Assembly: GCA_905182985.1 (NCBI GenBank)
Contig: CAJJDN010000087.1
Span: 289,717 to 353,716 of the forward strand
Source of the DNA: Paramecium sonneborni
Lineage: Eukaryota; Ciliophora; Oligohymenophorea; Peniculida; Parameciidae
DNA: 64,000 nt
Direction: 5' to 3'
The position numbers were made by a program, and so were the translations under genes. Within the stretch, counting starts at the first letter, position 1; every line of letters starts with the position of its first letter. A model generated the notes under the pieces. That model did no database searches. It saw only the letters and a list, made by a program, of their open reading frames with translations, and had not been told where the DNA came from. Below are positions 1 to 13,238 of the stretch, piece after piece.

Positions 1-1
1 T

Positions 2-3000
2 CTTGTTAATTTGGGACTCAATCCCAGAACATATGCATTGATTGAGAATCAATTAAATATGGTTAATAATCTCTCTCTTTTAGATGAATGCGAGAAACCC
101 TTATAAATTAGATTATTAAAATCATCATTAGAATATGTAATTGATAATTCAAGTTAAAATTTATCTAATAAGAGGGAAATTTTATAATAGATTATAGCCA
201 ATATAAATTTCTTACTTGAAAGTAAGTCGAAGTTTTTAGTTTGTAAAATTGATCCATTATGGTAGATGATTTTATCAACTGAATTAATTAATACAGTTAG
301 ATTTGATAGAGAAAGATTGATTGGAAATTTTATCACAATTATCATATTCTTTGATATGTTGGAAGTTAAATGTAATTATTATAGTCATCTTTGTGAATTG
401 GCTGATAGAATTCCACACATTTTAGATTTCTAATCTATGTAAATGCATATAGAAAGTTTATTTATTTTTAATTAGAATTCTTTGAATAATTTAAAAGAGT
501 TAATGTAATAAGTTAAATAAAAATAATAAGTTGAACCACTCCTAATATCTAAATATGAATAATTAGTAAATTAATTTCTTAGATTATTATCAAATGTTGC
601 ATTTGCATAAAAAACATAAATTGGTTTATAATAATTCATGTAAAAGAAAGAAGTAGAAGATCATCTTTTAGAAATATGCTAATTCTCTCATTCTTAAGCT
701 CCAAATCTTATTTTATAATCTCTTGCTACCTATGCAAATATATTTTAAATTGATAGTAGGAATTATTAATAAGTTTTTGAAATCATTGCTAAAAATTACA
801 AATAATAAATTAAATAATATCCTCTATATTAAACTTTTTTAATTGGAGTCATTGTAGGAGTAATGAAAAATAGAAAGTATTTATTATTTGAAGATGGAAA
901 ATAAGATATTGGTGATTTGAATGATTCAATATAATCATATTAAAAGAATGCTCTCTATTCAATTTAATAATAATAAACTAATAATTTCTTTTAAAAAAGA
1001 GTATCTTCATAATAAACATTTATTAGTATACGTTCTTAAGATAGTGAATATCCTGTTAATAAAGATATGAGTTTAATAATATCAGTTCTATTATATGTAT
1101 TAAAAAAAGGCCATCCACCAACCTATTAATCAGCTCCACCATTATTATTATAATGTTTAACAAATATTGCATATCATTAAGAAAATTTTAAGTTCCTTTT
1201 TTCAACTAAATTACCTGAATATTTATTTACTTACATAAGTTAAAAAGAAAATATCTAAGCAGATGGCTATGTTCATGCTTTAACTGCCTTTATTAATATT
1301 AGTACAAATAAAGAGTTTTTCTTACGGATATAAGCTGAAGAGGTATATAAATATGTAGTCAAATTAAATTAAGTTTCAAAACCATTAGTTATTTAGTATA
1401 GTAGCAGTATATTTATGTAGATGTTTGAATATAGTACTGAAAATGATGAAAATCAACATCTTGTAGAATTTACTTTAGATTTTATGGTTAATGAAGTCTT
1501 ATCCTATGTTACATTTGAATCTGATCATATGGATTTATTTCTGGCCTTTCTTGAAAGACTTCTTAAAATTTAAAAATTAAAATATGTAAATTAAATTATT
1601 AACACTTTTAGAAAATTGCTAAAATAGAATCCTTGTTTTAAAAGTTTTAGAAAACATTAGAAACTTAAGATTTAACTAATGACAAAAAATTTGATAAATA
1701 TTGGAGAATATGGAATATTTATAATTTCTTAATTACTTCTAAAGAATGTCTTAATTATCTAGTTAAATATGGATACTTTTCTTTGCTTAAATCAAAATTA
1801 GGTTATTTTACTTCTTCTTAATTTGATTAATGTTTAAGTTACAATACTTAAGCAGAATATTAAGAAAAACATAAGAATGTCTTAAAATAGTTCTAATTAT
1901 TTTCCATTGTCTTATCTAGTATTGAGAAAATATTCAAAAATGATGTTAATTTAAAACTATAACCTCCAATATAGAAATTAATCTATTCACAAAGAAATGA
2001 GAAAGTATCAACTGATATTATTAGAATAAATGACAATGAAGCTTTAAAGATTTCATTTTATGTACCTTTTATGATAATTGAAAAAATCTTACTCTCAGAA
2101 GAAACTTACTAAAATTAAAATAATATTTTAATTGTTGTTGAAGTTTTAAATTAAATAGCTTTAATCTTAACTAGAATGGATTCTAATGGTGATATGACAT
2201 TAAAATTCCTTATTGAAATATTAAAAAGAACACTTAAAATTTAAGTAGAGGATAAAACTCTTTTTTATAGTAATGTTGTTAATATCTCAATCAAATTATT
2301 TGAAAAATTTGGTGTTGATATTTCTGGGCCTATTGAGGAAATTCTAGTTTTATTTATATAACATTGGTATGGTTCAGAATTTAGATTCATGAATTCAGAA
2401 ATTTATTAAAACTTTTTAAGATTATGCGTACTCTTTAAATTTAAAGATTGCCAACAGGATAAACCTTGTAATTTAGCGAATAGTGTTTTATAAATTATGA
2501 ATATTAACCAGACAACTTTTAGAGAACATGAAACTTAATTGCTTTTTTAAATGTTCTTAAAGAAACTGATTGCTGAAGTTGATCCTTCAGAATCCTAAGA
2601 ATTAGAAGAAACTATATCAGAATCTATTGATTTTTTACTTGATTATATTTAGAAATAATCAGCTAACATAAAAGCATAATTAGAAATGGGAGATAAAAGT
2701 GTTACTGAATATTAGAAGACACTTTAACAATAAAATTTTACTATGTCAATAGAAATTTTAACTATTCTAGTTTCATTTGCCTCTTTTTAAGAAAAAATCT
2801 TAGATCTTGAATTGCTAAGTTCCACAGTATAATGTGGATTGTTGATTTAAGAGTTGTTAAACTTTTTTGAAAACAAAGAACAATAATCAGAAGATTTGAA
2901 AACAGCTATTAATCAATTATAGAGCTTTTTAAAACATATTAGTATATTTTTAAGTTATACATCCTTTTTGATTAAATTTCATGATGAATTATAAAGTTAA

Positions 3001-4056
3001 CCATGTATTTAATTTATATTTGAAAATATGTTAAAAAGAAAAAAATAAACTAAAATCTTTTGCTTTAATATTATTGTAAATTTGATTGAATCATAAGGAC
3101 CTAATTTTATATTTGAAGTCTTACAAAGTATAGAAGAATAAGTTGATAAAATAAATGCTAATAATTCATTATAAAAGTACTCTTTAGATGCAATAGTCAG
3201 TTTAACAGAAGAAATTTATTAAAAAATTCAACATTATAAAACAATAGCTCCTAATGAAGAGGCATTTTATTAATTGTCAGATGATATTGGATTATTGTTA
3301 ACTAAAATACTTATCGGAAAGAAGCATTCATTTTCATTGAATGGGTCTGCTGAAATATTAATGAATAGTAAACTATAATAAGTTCAAATAAGAACACTAT
3401 TTCTTATGATTAAAAAATTCATTAACTGTGATAATGATATTACAATTAGAGATAAGAGCATTCAATTATCTTTCGATATTAGTAAATAGATTTATGGAAC
3501 TTTATCATAAATGGAATAAGTAGATTGCAATAATGAGACAATTTAAAATTAATAATTATAAAGTAAATTCATCAATATAAAATATACTTGGGATTAAGTG
3601 AGAAAAAATCAAACTTATTAACACTTAGAGGATATGTTCTTTTGGGAATAATTAGAATTAAGTGATTACCAATTTAAACTAATTTTTTTAATCATTTGTT
3701 TCGAAAATATTACATGTAGATTCAGGGGTGAATAAAACAATAATAAATTAGCATTACCTAATTCTGCAGTAATGGTAAATGACATATTTTTACTTATTGA
3801 TCCTAATTTAGATACCTTTCTGGAGAATTATAACTTATAAAATTAATTGAACTTTTTATTAGTTTATTATGCTGCTTCTATTAGTTATAGTTCTTTAGGA
3901 AATAGAACAAGAAAAATAGAATTTTAATAGCTAGCTGAAAGGGATATGTCATTTCGAATCAGATTAAATACATTTGTTAGAGTGCTAAGTGATAGTAAAA
4001 TCAATATTCTTGCAAATTTCGCTGATTTAATTAGAGGTCCAATTTAGAATTTATGA
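2..4056 (+). CDS. Large helical protein, 3' part only (unknown function)
   Basis: The open frame enters from the left edge, so the start is missing; about 1,342 residues remain and the stop is TGA at 4054. One 26-nt intron (1586-1611, GTAAAT...TTTTAG) is needed to keep the frame. TAA/TAG glutamine codons are abundant. The protein is Leu/Ile/Asn/Gln-rich with long runs of predicted helix and no clear membrane span, which is the look of a HEAT/ARM-type helical scaffold. I could not recognise a family. The next gene starts only 24 bp downstream on the same strand. A karyopherin or other giant scaffold is possible but unproven. Confidence 0.75.
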
Positions 4057-4080
4057 TTATGATAAAATAATTAATAAAAT

Positions 4081-7000
4081 ATGTACTGCTTATTTCTCAT
4101 TGAATATTTCAAGCGTAGATCAAGAGATTTAATTGAATTTATGAATGAAAGCTAAACAGAAACAAATGGCACTATAATCATGATCATTTTTTCATTTCAG
4201 AGAATAAGTTTATTATTTGAATTTGATAAATTTGCTGAAAAGCCATATATAGATTTTAAATTGCAAATATTGGAACAATTATTTAATTGGTTTACTCTAT
4301 CAACTCCAATTAAGCTAATTGAAAGTTCAAGTCTAAATAAAATATTATCATACATAATTTGTATATATTTGTGGTTGATCATCACAATAATATTTACAAA
4401 GTTAAAATTGAAATATTCGATAAGTAGCTTTTTAACTTATTATTAATTATTGGTATTTGTGCCAATAATTAGACACATAGATTATTAATTATAAAGAGAT
4501 GAGGATTTAATTATTAGTATCATCAATTATTTTGGTATAATAATATGCTATATACTTTATTTCTTAGTTAATAGGAATTATTTTTTGCCTCAGAAAAATG
4601 AATTTTTAAGAAGATATTCTTATTTTAATTTTGTCCTAATAATTATTGATATTGTGTTAATGATTGTAAAGTCAATAGTAAGTGAATTTATTTCATCAAT
4701 CTTAATGGTAATGTTGAATTTCCTATTTCTGATCGATTCTTTTATAATTCAACCTTATAATAACTAAATTAATTCAAAATATGTGGGTGGGACTTCATTA
4801 ATGTTTTTTGTATCTCTTGTAAAATTACTCTCATTTGAAATTTCATAGACTGAGGTATTTTATTTTATATTACTACTTACGCCTTTTTCAGCGTTGATAA
4901 TTTTATAAATGTATAAATAATAGATAAGTAAACAAGTATATAATTCACCTATCAACTAAGAAAAGATGCTTACAATAATTGATATTTTGAGTTCTACTAA
5001 AACAAATTCAATTTTCTTGTATTCTATATTATGGAACATAAAGTAGAAATGTGGTATTTGGATTGAAAATGAGAGTTTGTTTTAAAAAATATAGTAAACT
5101 ATATTGAATCTCATGAATTTAGTTATTGAATAAATAAAAACTAAGGATTGGGTGGTGATGGAGAATCTATAATTATATAAAATAATGTATATAATTAATG
5201 CATGTAAGAAAACATAATTGGGTTATATAGAATTAAAAAATTATATGACAAATTCATAGAAGTAATCTTTTTATTTTTCAATTATTTCAAATATATTATA
5301 AAATAAGATGGCAGAGAAAAAAAAATCAATTTAGACTGGAGATCAAGAGAAGAAATTGTAATTATCAGACATTCGTAAGGCTGAATTATTATATGAAGAT
5401 AATTTAAGTTTGATGATTTCAATATTAGATACAAAAATTAAATTTTGGATTGAATTAGATAAAGGATACTAAAGAATTGAAGATTTTGCTTTATGTACAT
5501 ATAATTTAAGTTAAAAGATATGGTAATTGAGAGATACATTCTTTTCTTGGTTTTCTATTTAACCAATGAAATTATAAACTAGATTAACACACTTCAATAT
5601 AATAGAATTAAAATTATTAGGAATTTTATATTCAGCCATATTAAATGATTATCATGCAACTTTGGATATAGAATAACGTATAGATGAAATTATGTAATTT
5701 GAAAGAAATGTATAAACTGAAAATGTAAATAATTTAACACTTTTTAATGATGAATTAGTAATGATTGCTACAAGTTTTGCTAAATAAAAAAGTTTAATCT
5801 TAAATAGAAATAGAGGGTAATTGGCATAATTCTTTGGATATAAAGATGAGAAAGATTTTTAGAATATACTCTATATTGAACAATTAATGCCACCTTATAT
5901 CTAATAGATTCATGATAAGATTATTCAAAGATATATGAAAAAAGGATATTCATTATTAATTGAACATTCTAAAGAAGTTTATGTAAAAATGAAAAATAAC
6001 TTTATTAAAGCAGCTAATATTAGTTTACTTCACATGTTTGAAAATGATGCAGATTATATCATTACAGGTGCTTTATAAAAAGTTAAATAAAGTTATGATT
6101 TTCTGATTTTCGATCGTCGTGGTAAGATCTTAGGCATAAGTGAACAACTTTTCGATATTCTAGGTAAAGGATTTACTTTAGAATAATTATTAAGTAAGGG
6201 ATTTGTATATTTTTGGTTCTAAAGTATTTTTGAACTAATTAATTAAGAAAAGGAACTTCTATTATAGTAATCTGAATTATAAGCAAGAGGAATTCCGAAA
6301 ACATAAATAATATGTCCTATAAATAATTTTAATTAATTATGTATAGATCATGATTTCAGTAGAGCTAACAGCACTGTGAAACTTCATGAATCTTAAAATT
6401 ATTACACTGAAGTAAATGAAACTGAACAATAAAATTATTTATCATATGGTAATAACATCAATTCAATACATTTTTTAAAAGAATAAAATATATCATTTAT
6501 TAATGATTTTTTGTAAAAATTCAATTAAAGTAAATATATTGATTAAGATACTCAATATTCTATTAAATTTTAATTAGCATTTAATGTTTTAGGTGGTGAT
6601 ATCCTTTCACAATTTATATTGTAAATTAATGATATTGAAAAACTTAGTAAAAAAAAATCTTTTAATAATCCTTCAGCCAGTTATTATAGTACAATTAAAA
6701 AAACACTTTCTAATGATCCTTTTAATGAATCTGATTTTAAATTAGATTAAGAGGGAATTGAAAATGCAATAAGTTTTAATCCTCCAATAATTAATAAGAT
6801 TAATTAAGTTCCAAATCAAGATATAGATGAAAGTTAAAAAAAATAATCATATCTATATGAAAGTCAATAATAATAATAATTAGTTTCACCAAGAGGAAAT
6901 AAAGATATCCTTATTAATGTAGAATATGATGAAGACGAAGATGAAGATTAAAAATAAGCATACGAACTTGCTAAAAGTAGCTCTTAATAAAATTAAAATA

Positions 7001-9088
7001 AATAGAATGTTGAAGAAGTTATATAACAATATAAAGAATTTGAATAAGAGTTTAAAGATAATGCAAAGTAATCATAATCTAGTGCTACTTCTGACAGAAC
7101 TTAAATGTCCGTATTCAATATACTTAGAAATCTATAATACACTTAAAGATATTAAACTACTCTTATTAAAGTGTTTTTGAATACAACTTTTCTCTTTCTT
7201 GTATTACTTTTTTTAGTTATTCTTGAATTAATTATTGCAAGGGGAAACACAAATAATTTGTAATATTAAATTCCTCTTGTCAGATTACCTGATAGGTTTA
7301 ATAGATTATATTGTACTTTTACAGTTTTAGGATAATTAGATTTAGAAATGAGATTACTTGAATTTAATCATGGAGATTATTATGTCTATCGTATTTAATA
7401 AGAAAGCAAATAAATAAGAATTGAATTATTACAATTAATTGTTGAAATAGAAAAAGAATTTTCAGTTTTAGAATAATAAGGAAAATTAAATAAAGCTGAA
7501 ATATAAATTGTCAATCAATATATTTATTCAGCCTACAATATTTCCTTTTTGTAATTTAATTAAATGGTTAATGAATATACTCAAGCATTAGATAATCTAT
7601 TTGAAGAAAATGATGAACTCTCTTTGATTAATGAATAGATAAGATTACTATTCATGAAAGCTAATCTCAATAATTTAATTGATTTTGTAAGCAATGTTGT
7701 AGAGAATATTGTTAGTGAATTTTTTGCAAATATTGATAATTATGAATTTCTCTATCTTATTTTTCTATTTGCTTAACTTCTCATTATTATTATTGCTATA
7801 TTACTTTAATTTAAATTATGGACAGAACCTTATATTTATAAATAAAATATCCTACTTATGATATGTAGAGTACAAGAAAAAGATGTGGAATTATTATTAT
7901 TAAAATATAAGTCTTTTAAAGATATTTTAATAAATGACATAAGTAAATGGAAATAAATAAATTATTTTAAAGAGTTCTTTACTTGTAGAATATCCTAATT
8001 AAGAAAAATATAAAAATTAACACATTAACATTAAATAGAAAAAAAACAATAAAAATCATAATAGAGAGCCAAATTGAATTAAAGAATTTAAGAGACTCAA
8101 TATTCTATAGTCCATATATATTTAATGTTATTTTTTTTATGGTTTATTTTAACCTCATTTGTTTTATCATCATATCTTTTTTAAGATATAAATATAACAG
8201 ATTCATTTCCCGAATTAGATTTATGTATGAGATTTGTAAGATTTAAATAAAGATTTGATAGTTGTATGATTATTAGTTAATTGATAAAAAATTAAAATTT
8301 ATTAAGTAATCTTTAGAAAAAAAGTGGGATTTATCTTTAAAATCCAGAATATAATAAAACAGATGGATTTTTTTAGAGGAATAATAAAATTTTATTAGCA
8401 TAGTTTAAAATGAGTTTAGAATTATAGAAGGAATAATATAATTCTATATATGATAATATAGTTGCATCTGCTAAGATAAGTGATTAAAATAAAAATTTAT
8501 TGTTAGGATTGTATTAAGATGATCTTTGTGATTATATTGGAGATAAATTACCTTTTTGTAATTATATGAATGGGAAATTTCAAAATTTTCCAGATTTTCC
8601 ATAGCCCCTTGAGATCAATAATAATAGAGAACGTTTGAAATAAGGTTTTAATGGATTATATTAAGAGTAAAATTAAGTTTAAATATTATAGAATTCAGGC
8701 GCTTTTTTCAAGTAAATTTGTGAAAGAGTTGAATGGAGAATTAGAAAGTGATGCTGATGAAATTATAAATTTTTTGCAATCGGCTGAAAATTTTTAACTA
8801 TTGATGCCATATTTTTTTGACCTTAATAAAGCAATAGTAGAATTTTATTCAACTATAATATCTACATCTGTAGATATTTTAGAAAAAGATTATTAAAGTT
8901 ATTTAATTTATTATGTGATATTTGGAATAGTAGCTTCAGGTATATTATTTTCTGTGGTAATTTTGGCAACCAGAAAATTATAAAGATAAATTAGAGCAAT
9001 AAGATAAGCATTGGTATTGTTACCTCATGAAAGTTTATTAGATGTATAGGTTTATAATGCAATCAAAAGATTTGAATAAAAGATGTGA
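4081..9088 (+). CDS. Giant multi-span membrane protein with PAS-like segment (family member A)
   Basis: About 1,660 residues after removal of one 25-nt intron (8667-8691). The N-terminal 350 residues carry several hydrophobic spans. A long cytosolic region follows, with the family signature EQLMPPYIQQIHDKII (about residue 600) and then a PAS-like stretch around LIFDRRGKILGISEQLFDIL (about 680). Next comes a Gln/Asn/acidic linker. The last 650 residues hold four spans arranged as two TM-loop-TM units, each with a roughly 170-residue loop. Members B (36626-41526) and C (43161-48519) share this order. The start at 4081 is the first ATG after an in-frame stop, 24 bp behind the previous gene. A sensor or receptor-like membrane role is inferred from architecture only. 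Confidence 0.8.
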
Positions 9089-9132
9089 TAAATCATTTAA
9101 AAATTAAATACTAATATTTTGAACTAGAATAT

Positions 9133-9470
9133 TCAAATTTTTTGTAAGTAAAATGTTTCAAGTTCTTGTTCCATTTCTATAAAATTATTGATATGTTATG
9201 TTTCTTCATCTTCAAAATCATTTTCATCAAATAAATAGGGATTAAATTAATCATCTTACAAAATTGGAGGTATCAAAGCAATTTATCTATTTTTTTGAAA
9301 TAATTTTTCATTTCTTTCTTTTTACATTTTCTTATGAAAATCTTCAACTTTCTTAATAATTAATGGAAATAGAATACCATTTAAAGTAATATTTTAGTCT
9401 CATCTTATAATTTCTTTTCAGTGGGTATCTCTTCAATTAAAGAATTTGAGTTTAGATTTAATAATTACAT
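9133..9470 (-). CDS. Small acidic/charged protein, unknown
   Basis: A 103-residue protein with one 26-nt intron (9352-9377, ending TTAAG); the spliced length is a multiple of three. The N-terminal part contains NSLIEEIPTEKKL. The second exon begins KVEDFHKKMQKERNEK, looks helical, and ends in an acidic tail with DENDFEDEE. It is convergent with gene A, 44 bp apart. It lies about 55 bp downstream of the CK1-like gene on the same strand. I considered it as the C-terminus of that kinase, but an in-frame TGA at 9525 and the local ATG favour a separate gene. No family recognised. Confidence 0.55.
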
Positions 9471-9524
9471 AAAATTAAATAATAATAAACAGAAATAAGA
9501 TAAATATTACACAAATGGTTCAAA

Positions 9525-10966
9525 TCATTAATTATACCAATTTAATAATCGAAATCTAAGTATAAGTAAAGAAATACTATTTATGAGTTTAATTGAGTTT
9601 AATATTTTTTTGTTATAAACTTTTATCTCCGAGATATTCATTAAGTTATAAGCTAATTAAATCTGTTTCAATATCTACAAATATATTTGAATTTTTCATA
9701 GATGATGATGAATAAAATGGATTAATAGAAATGCATTATTGACTACCTATATTAAATAAATAAATAAATAAAACAATACCATTATAGGAAGCTAGAGTAG
9801 TTTTTTTATTCTCATCCTTTCCATTAATATTGTTTCTACTTGAAATTTGAGGAGGTGGAGCTTATAATAGATTAGAACTGAAATTATAAATAAAAATAAA
9901 TTTATTTACTTTTATTGATTTAAAATACCTGAGATTTATTTTTCAATAGATTTTTTCATTTCTATACTATTATGAGGAATTAAAGATTCAGAATGAGTAG
10001 TTTGTCTAATTTCACTCCAATCATAGAATCCATCAAGATTTAATTTTAATGATTCTGCTCTTTTTTAAGTTCAAAAATAATCATTTTATAATTAGGTTGA
10101 CTCTAAAACTCTAATTTACGTATGTAACTATGTATAATTGTATTTAGAATACTCAAATATTTTTTGAAATTCTTTTGGTTAATCTCTAAACATTTCATTT
10201 TATAATAGTAATTTAATTTCACCTACTTTTTTAGTTCTCTAACCTTCATTAACGTTTTATATATTTTGCCAAGGTAGCTATCTTGATAAAAATTATAATT
10301 TTACCCTCTAATAAAGTATAAAATGATATACATCATAGATTCTAAATCATCTTTTCTACTTAATTCATGACCAAGATGAGCAGCAATAGAAGCATATCTT
10401 GTAGTTCCTAAAAATGATTTATTTTCTCTAAAAGGACTAGAATAATATAATAATATATATTATTACATATGTTTATTATTGAAATCCTTATATATTTTAC
10501 TGATTCCAAAATCAAGTAAATAAATTTTACCATTATCTTTACCTTAACCTAATATAATATTCTCTGGTTTAAGATCTCTATGAATAACACCTTGAAAATG
10601 TAATTGTTCTAAAACATCAATTAATTGTATTGCAATTAGTAATACAGTCTTCAGTGTAAAGTGTTTCAACTGTTTAAAATGATAAGCTAAATCATTTCCT
10701 AACATTTGCATAACTAATATATTATAACCATGTTCTTTTCCTGACCATATAAATTTAGGTATTCCTTCCATTTAACCAAGATGTTTAAAAATTTATACTT
10801 CTCTTTCAAATGATCTAACATCTTCATTCTCTTCTTTTTCTACTTTTATGGCTACTTCTTATTTTGTATTCTAATCTAAACCTACAAACACAATTCCAAA
10901 AGAACCAGCAGATAGTTTCCTTTGAACAATGAATTAATTGTTACAGATTCTATTCTAAAGTAACAT
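9525..10966 (-). CDS. Casein kinase 1-like protein kinase with an apparent 1-nt frameshift
   Basis: N-lobe glycine loop [11 protein letters not shown] with VAIK lysine, catalytic loop [16 protein letters not shown], and the CK1 hallmark [19 protein letters not shown] followed by [12 protein letters not shown] and LPWQN. Introns: 10282-10304 (ends CAAG), 10128-10152, 9878-9909, 9747-9779, 9556-9577. Between the motifs [12 protein letters not shown] and LDGFYDW (the usual CK1 kinase-domain end) the frame slips by one at a run of six A (10061-10066 on the plus strand). One extra A would restore it, and the spliced length is then divisible by three. This is either a sequencing or assembly error or a recent null allele. 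The tail after the kinase domain is low-complexity. CK1 kinases phosphorylate Ser/Thr in many cilia, membrane and cell-cycle processes. Confidence 0.75.
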
Positions 10967-10977
10967 AATATTTTATA
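10967..10977. promoter_or_regulatory. 11-bp divergent start-to-start spacer
   Basis: Only 11 A/T bases separate the start codons of the CK1-like kinase (minus, 10966) and the Rho-type GTPase (plus, 10978). Any promoter elements must overlap the two coding regions or their very short 5' leaders. No motif can be named from this sequence. Confidence 0.6.
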
Positions 10978-11620
10978 ATGATTTCTAATTAAGAACCGTA
11001 ATAAATCAAGGTTGTTGTAATTGGTGATAGTAGTGTTGGCAAGACTTCAATACTTTTAACGTAAATTTATATAATAAACTTAGTTATACATAAGATAGAT
11101 TTCCAATTGATTATGTACCTACTGTCTTTGAAAATTATTCAAATGTTATAAGTGTAGACAATACCTAAGTTTAATTAACCTTGTGGTATTAAATCAAATA
11201 TCTAGGGATACAGCAGGTTAAGAATCTTATGAAAGATTAAGAATGATAAGTTATTAAGCAGCAAATGCATTTGTTATTGTCTTTTCTGTAATAGACTTAT
11301 AAAGTTTTGAAAATATTTGGATTAAATGGTTACCAGAATTATAAAAAGCAGGCAAAGATCGTTTACCTAAGATTATTATCGGTAATAAATGTGATAAACT
11401 TAATGATTCTTTAAAATTCTAAGTGTTTTGGGAAAAATGTGAATTAGAAAATATAAGATTTATTGAATGTAGTGCCTTCCAAAATAAAAACATTAAAAAT
11501 GTCTTTGAAGAAATTGTTAGTATAACTATTAGAGAACAAATGCTTCAAACTGTTCTAAGATCTAAAAGAAGATAAGAAACTATTTAAAAATAATAGAAAT
11601 CATTCTGTCAATTACTATGA
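10978..11620 (+). CDS. Rho-family small GTPase
   Basis: 199 residues from three exons; introns 11061-11083 (23 nt) and 11186-11205 (20 nt). P-loop GDSSVGKTS near residue 16, switch I in YVPTVFENYS (Rho-like), switch II WDTAGQESYERLR, the guanine-base motif GNKCDK and ECSA. It ends in a basic stretch followed by CQLL, a CaaX box whose final Leu predicts geranylgeranylation and membrane anchoring. The switch I and VFENYS context is Rho/Rac-like, while the P-loop DSSVGKT is more Rab-like. It probably acts in actin or membrane dynamics. Starts 11 bp from the divergent CK1-like gene. Confidence 0.88.
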
Positions 11621-11657
11621 GGAATTATTTCCTATTTAATAACTTATTAATATTATT

Positions 11658-13098
11658 ATGAATACTTTAAGTTCAAATCCTAAAAAAACTATGTTTTATG
11701 CTGCTGCCTAAAGTATTATAATTTCTTCATATTTTAGACATGTTAAATCAGCATTCCTCTTACTCTTCTGTTTAAATTCTATAACGAAGCTTATTATAAT
11801 TACACTAACTTCCAACAATTAATAATCAAAGACATTAATTGAGTTAATCATTAAATAATTATTCAGATAGAGTTTAATACAATCTATCTCTTCCTTAAAA
11901 TACCAATATAGTTTTATAAGATAGAGATAGATCTCTCTCTTAAAAAACTAATAACTCTATTAATCTAAATATATCACTTGAAAGATTATAGAATACTTAA
12001 AATATTAAGTCTAATTTCTTAATTCCAAATCAAAACTCAAACTTGAATTACGATAAAGAAATTTAAAAATAACAGTATTGTTAAATCATAATAAAGATTA
12101 AAAGCATATTTATTAAAATAAATATAAGAAAAATAAATATCATATTAACAAGAATAAGAAAGAATCAAAATTGAAGATCGTATAGCTGAAGAATTAGTTA
12201 AAAGATAATTAGAAGAAATTAGAATCAAATAAAAGTCTAAATTAGATATTTCTAAAAAAGGTAGTTTTTGGTTGATATATTATTATATAAGAAAAATCTG
12301 CAATTATCCAAAAAATACAGAAATGTATCAAAACTTTCTCTTTCACCACATCAAGATGGACTATTCATGTAAATATAAAAATCTAAATTTATTCACAATA
12401 ATCAATAAAATGATCTACTTTAAAAATTAAGTAATATTCAAGTAACTATCCCTTTAATTCTATAGAATAATATCAATAATCTATAACAATCATAATCCAA
12501 ACAAAATCATGCATCATCTGTCAGAAAAAACATCAAATAAATGATTCGAAAAACATGTTAATTACTTCCGGCACATAATGAATTAATCTATGAAAATATT
12601 CATAATTAATTTAATGATAAAAAATTAGAATGTGAAACTATATTTATACCAGTCAATTCAAAATTAAACACTAGTATTTATACTTCTTAATCATAACCTC
12701 CATTCTAAATTTAATAGGATATAAATAAATCAACTCATAATTTCAATTAAAATAATAGTTTTTAATTACCATAACACAATAATTCTATGATTAGTAATCC
12801 TATTAATAATGCATAAAATTACTCATCTTAAATTAATAATATCAATCGTATAAATAATCATTATAGATTAACAATACACCAATAAACTTCAAAAGAGAGA
12901 TCTATTTCAATATCGAATGAGAAAATGCTAATAAAGGTTGATGAAATTAAGGATGATATACAAGGATTAACATAAAAAATAAAAAAAGTATATAAACTGC
13001 CTTTAAACTTTTAGCCTATTCAAAATAATTTATAATTAAAATTACCACATAGAACAACTATGCTTATGTAGATAACTTCAAAAAAGTAGCTATTATGA
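11658..13098 (+). CDS. Asn/Gln-rich low-complexity protein with coiled coil
   Basis: About 455 residues. Introns 11713-11737 (25 nt) and 12075-12096 (22 nt) are clear. A third at 12235-12260 (26 nt, GTCTAA...AAAAAG, not the usual GTA start) is inferred from frame continuity and gives a length divisible by three. After an Asn/Ser/Gln-rich N-terminus there is a Glu/Lys/Gln-rich helical stretch (ERIKIEDRIAEELVKRQLEE, roughly residues 150-180) that looks like coiled coil. A long Asn/Ser/Gln-rich tail follows. Stop TGA at 13096. It starts 37 bp after the Rho gene on the same strand. No family recognised. Confidence 0.65.
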
Positions 13099-13238
13099 TA
13101 TTCTTAGTTAAAATTAAGTATAAAAACAAGAAGAGCCAAAATCATCACAAAGAAATTGATCATAAATATTTAAATTCTTATGATTAATATATATATTTTG
13201 GATATTTTTGAAAAAGAATGAATAGATTCTTATTATAT

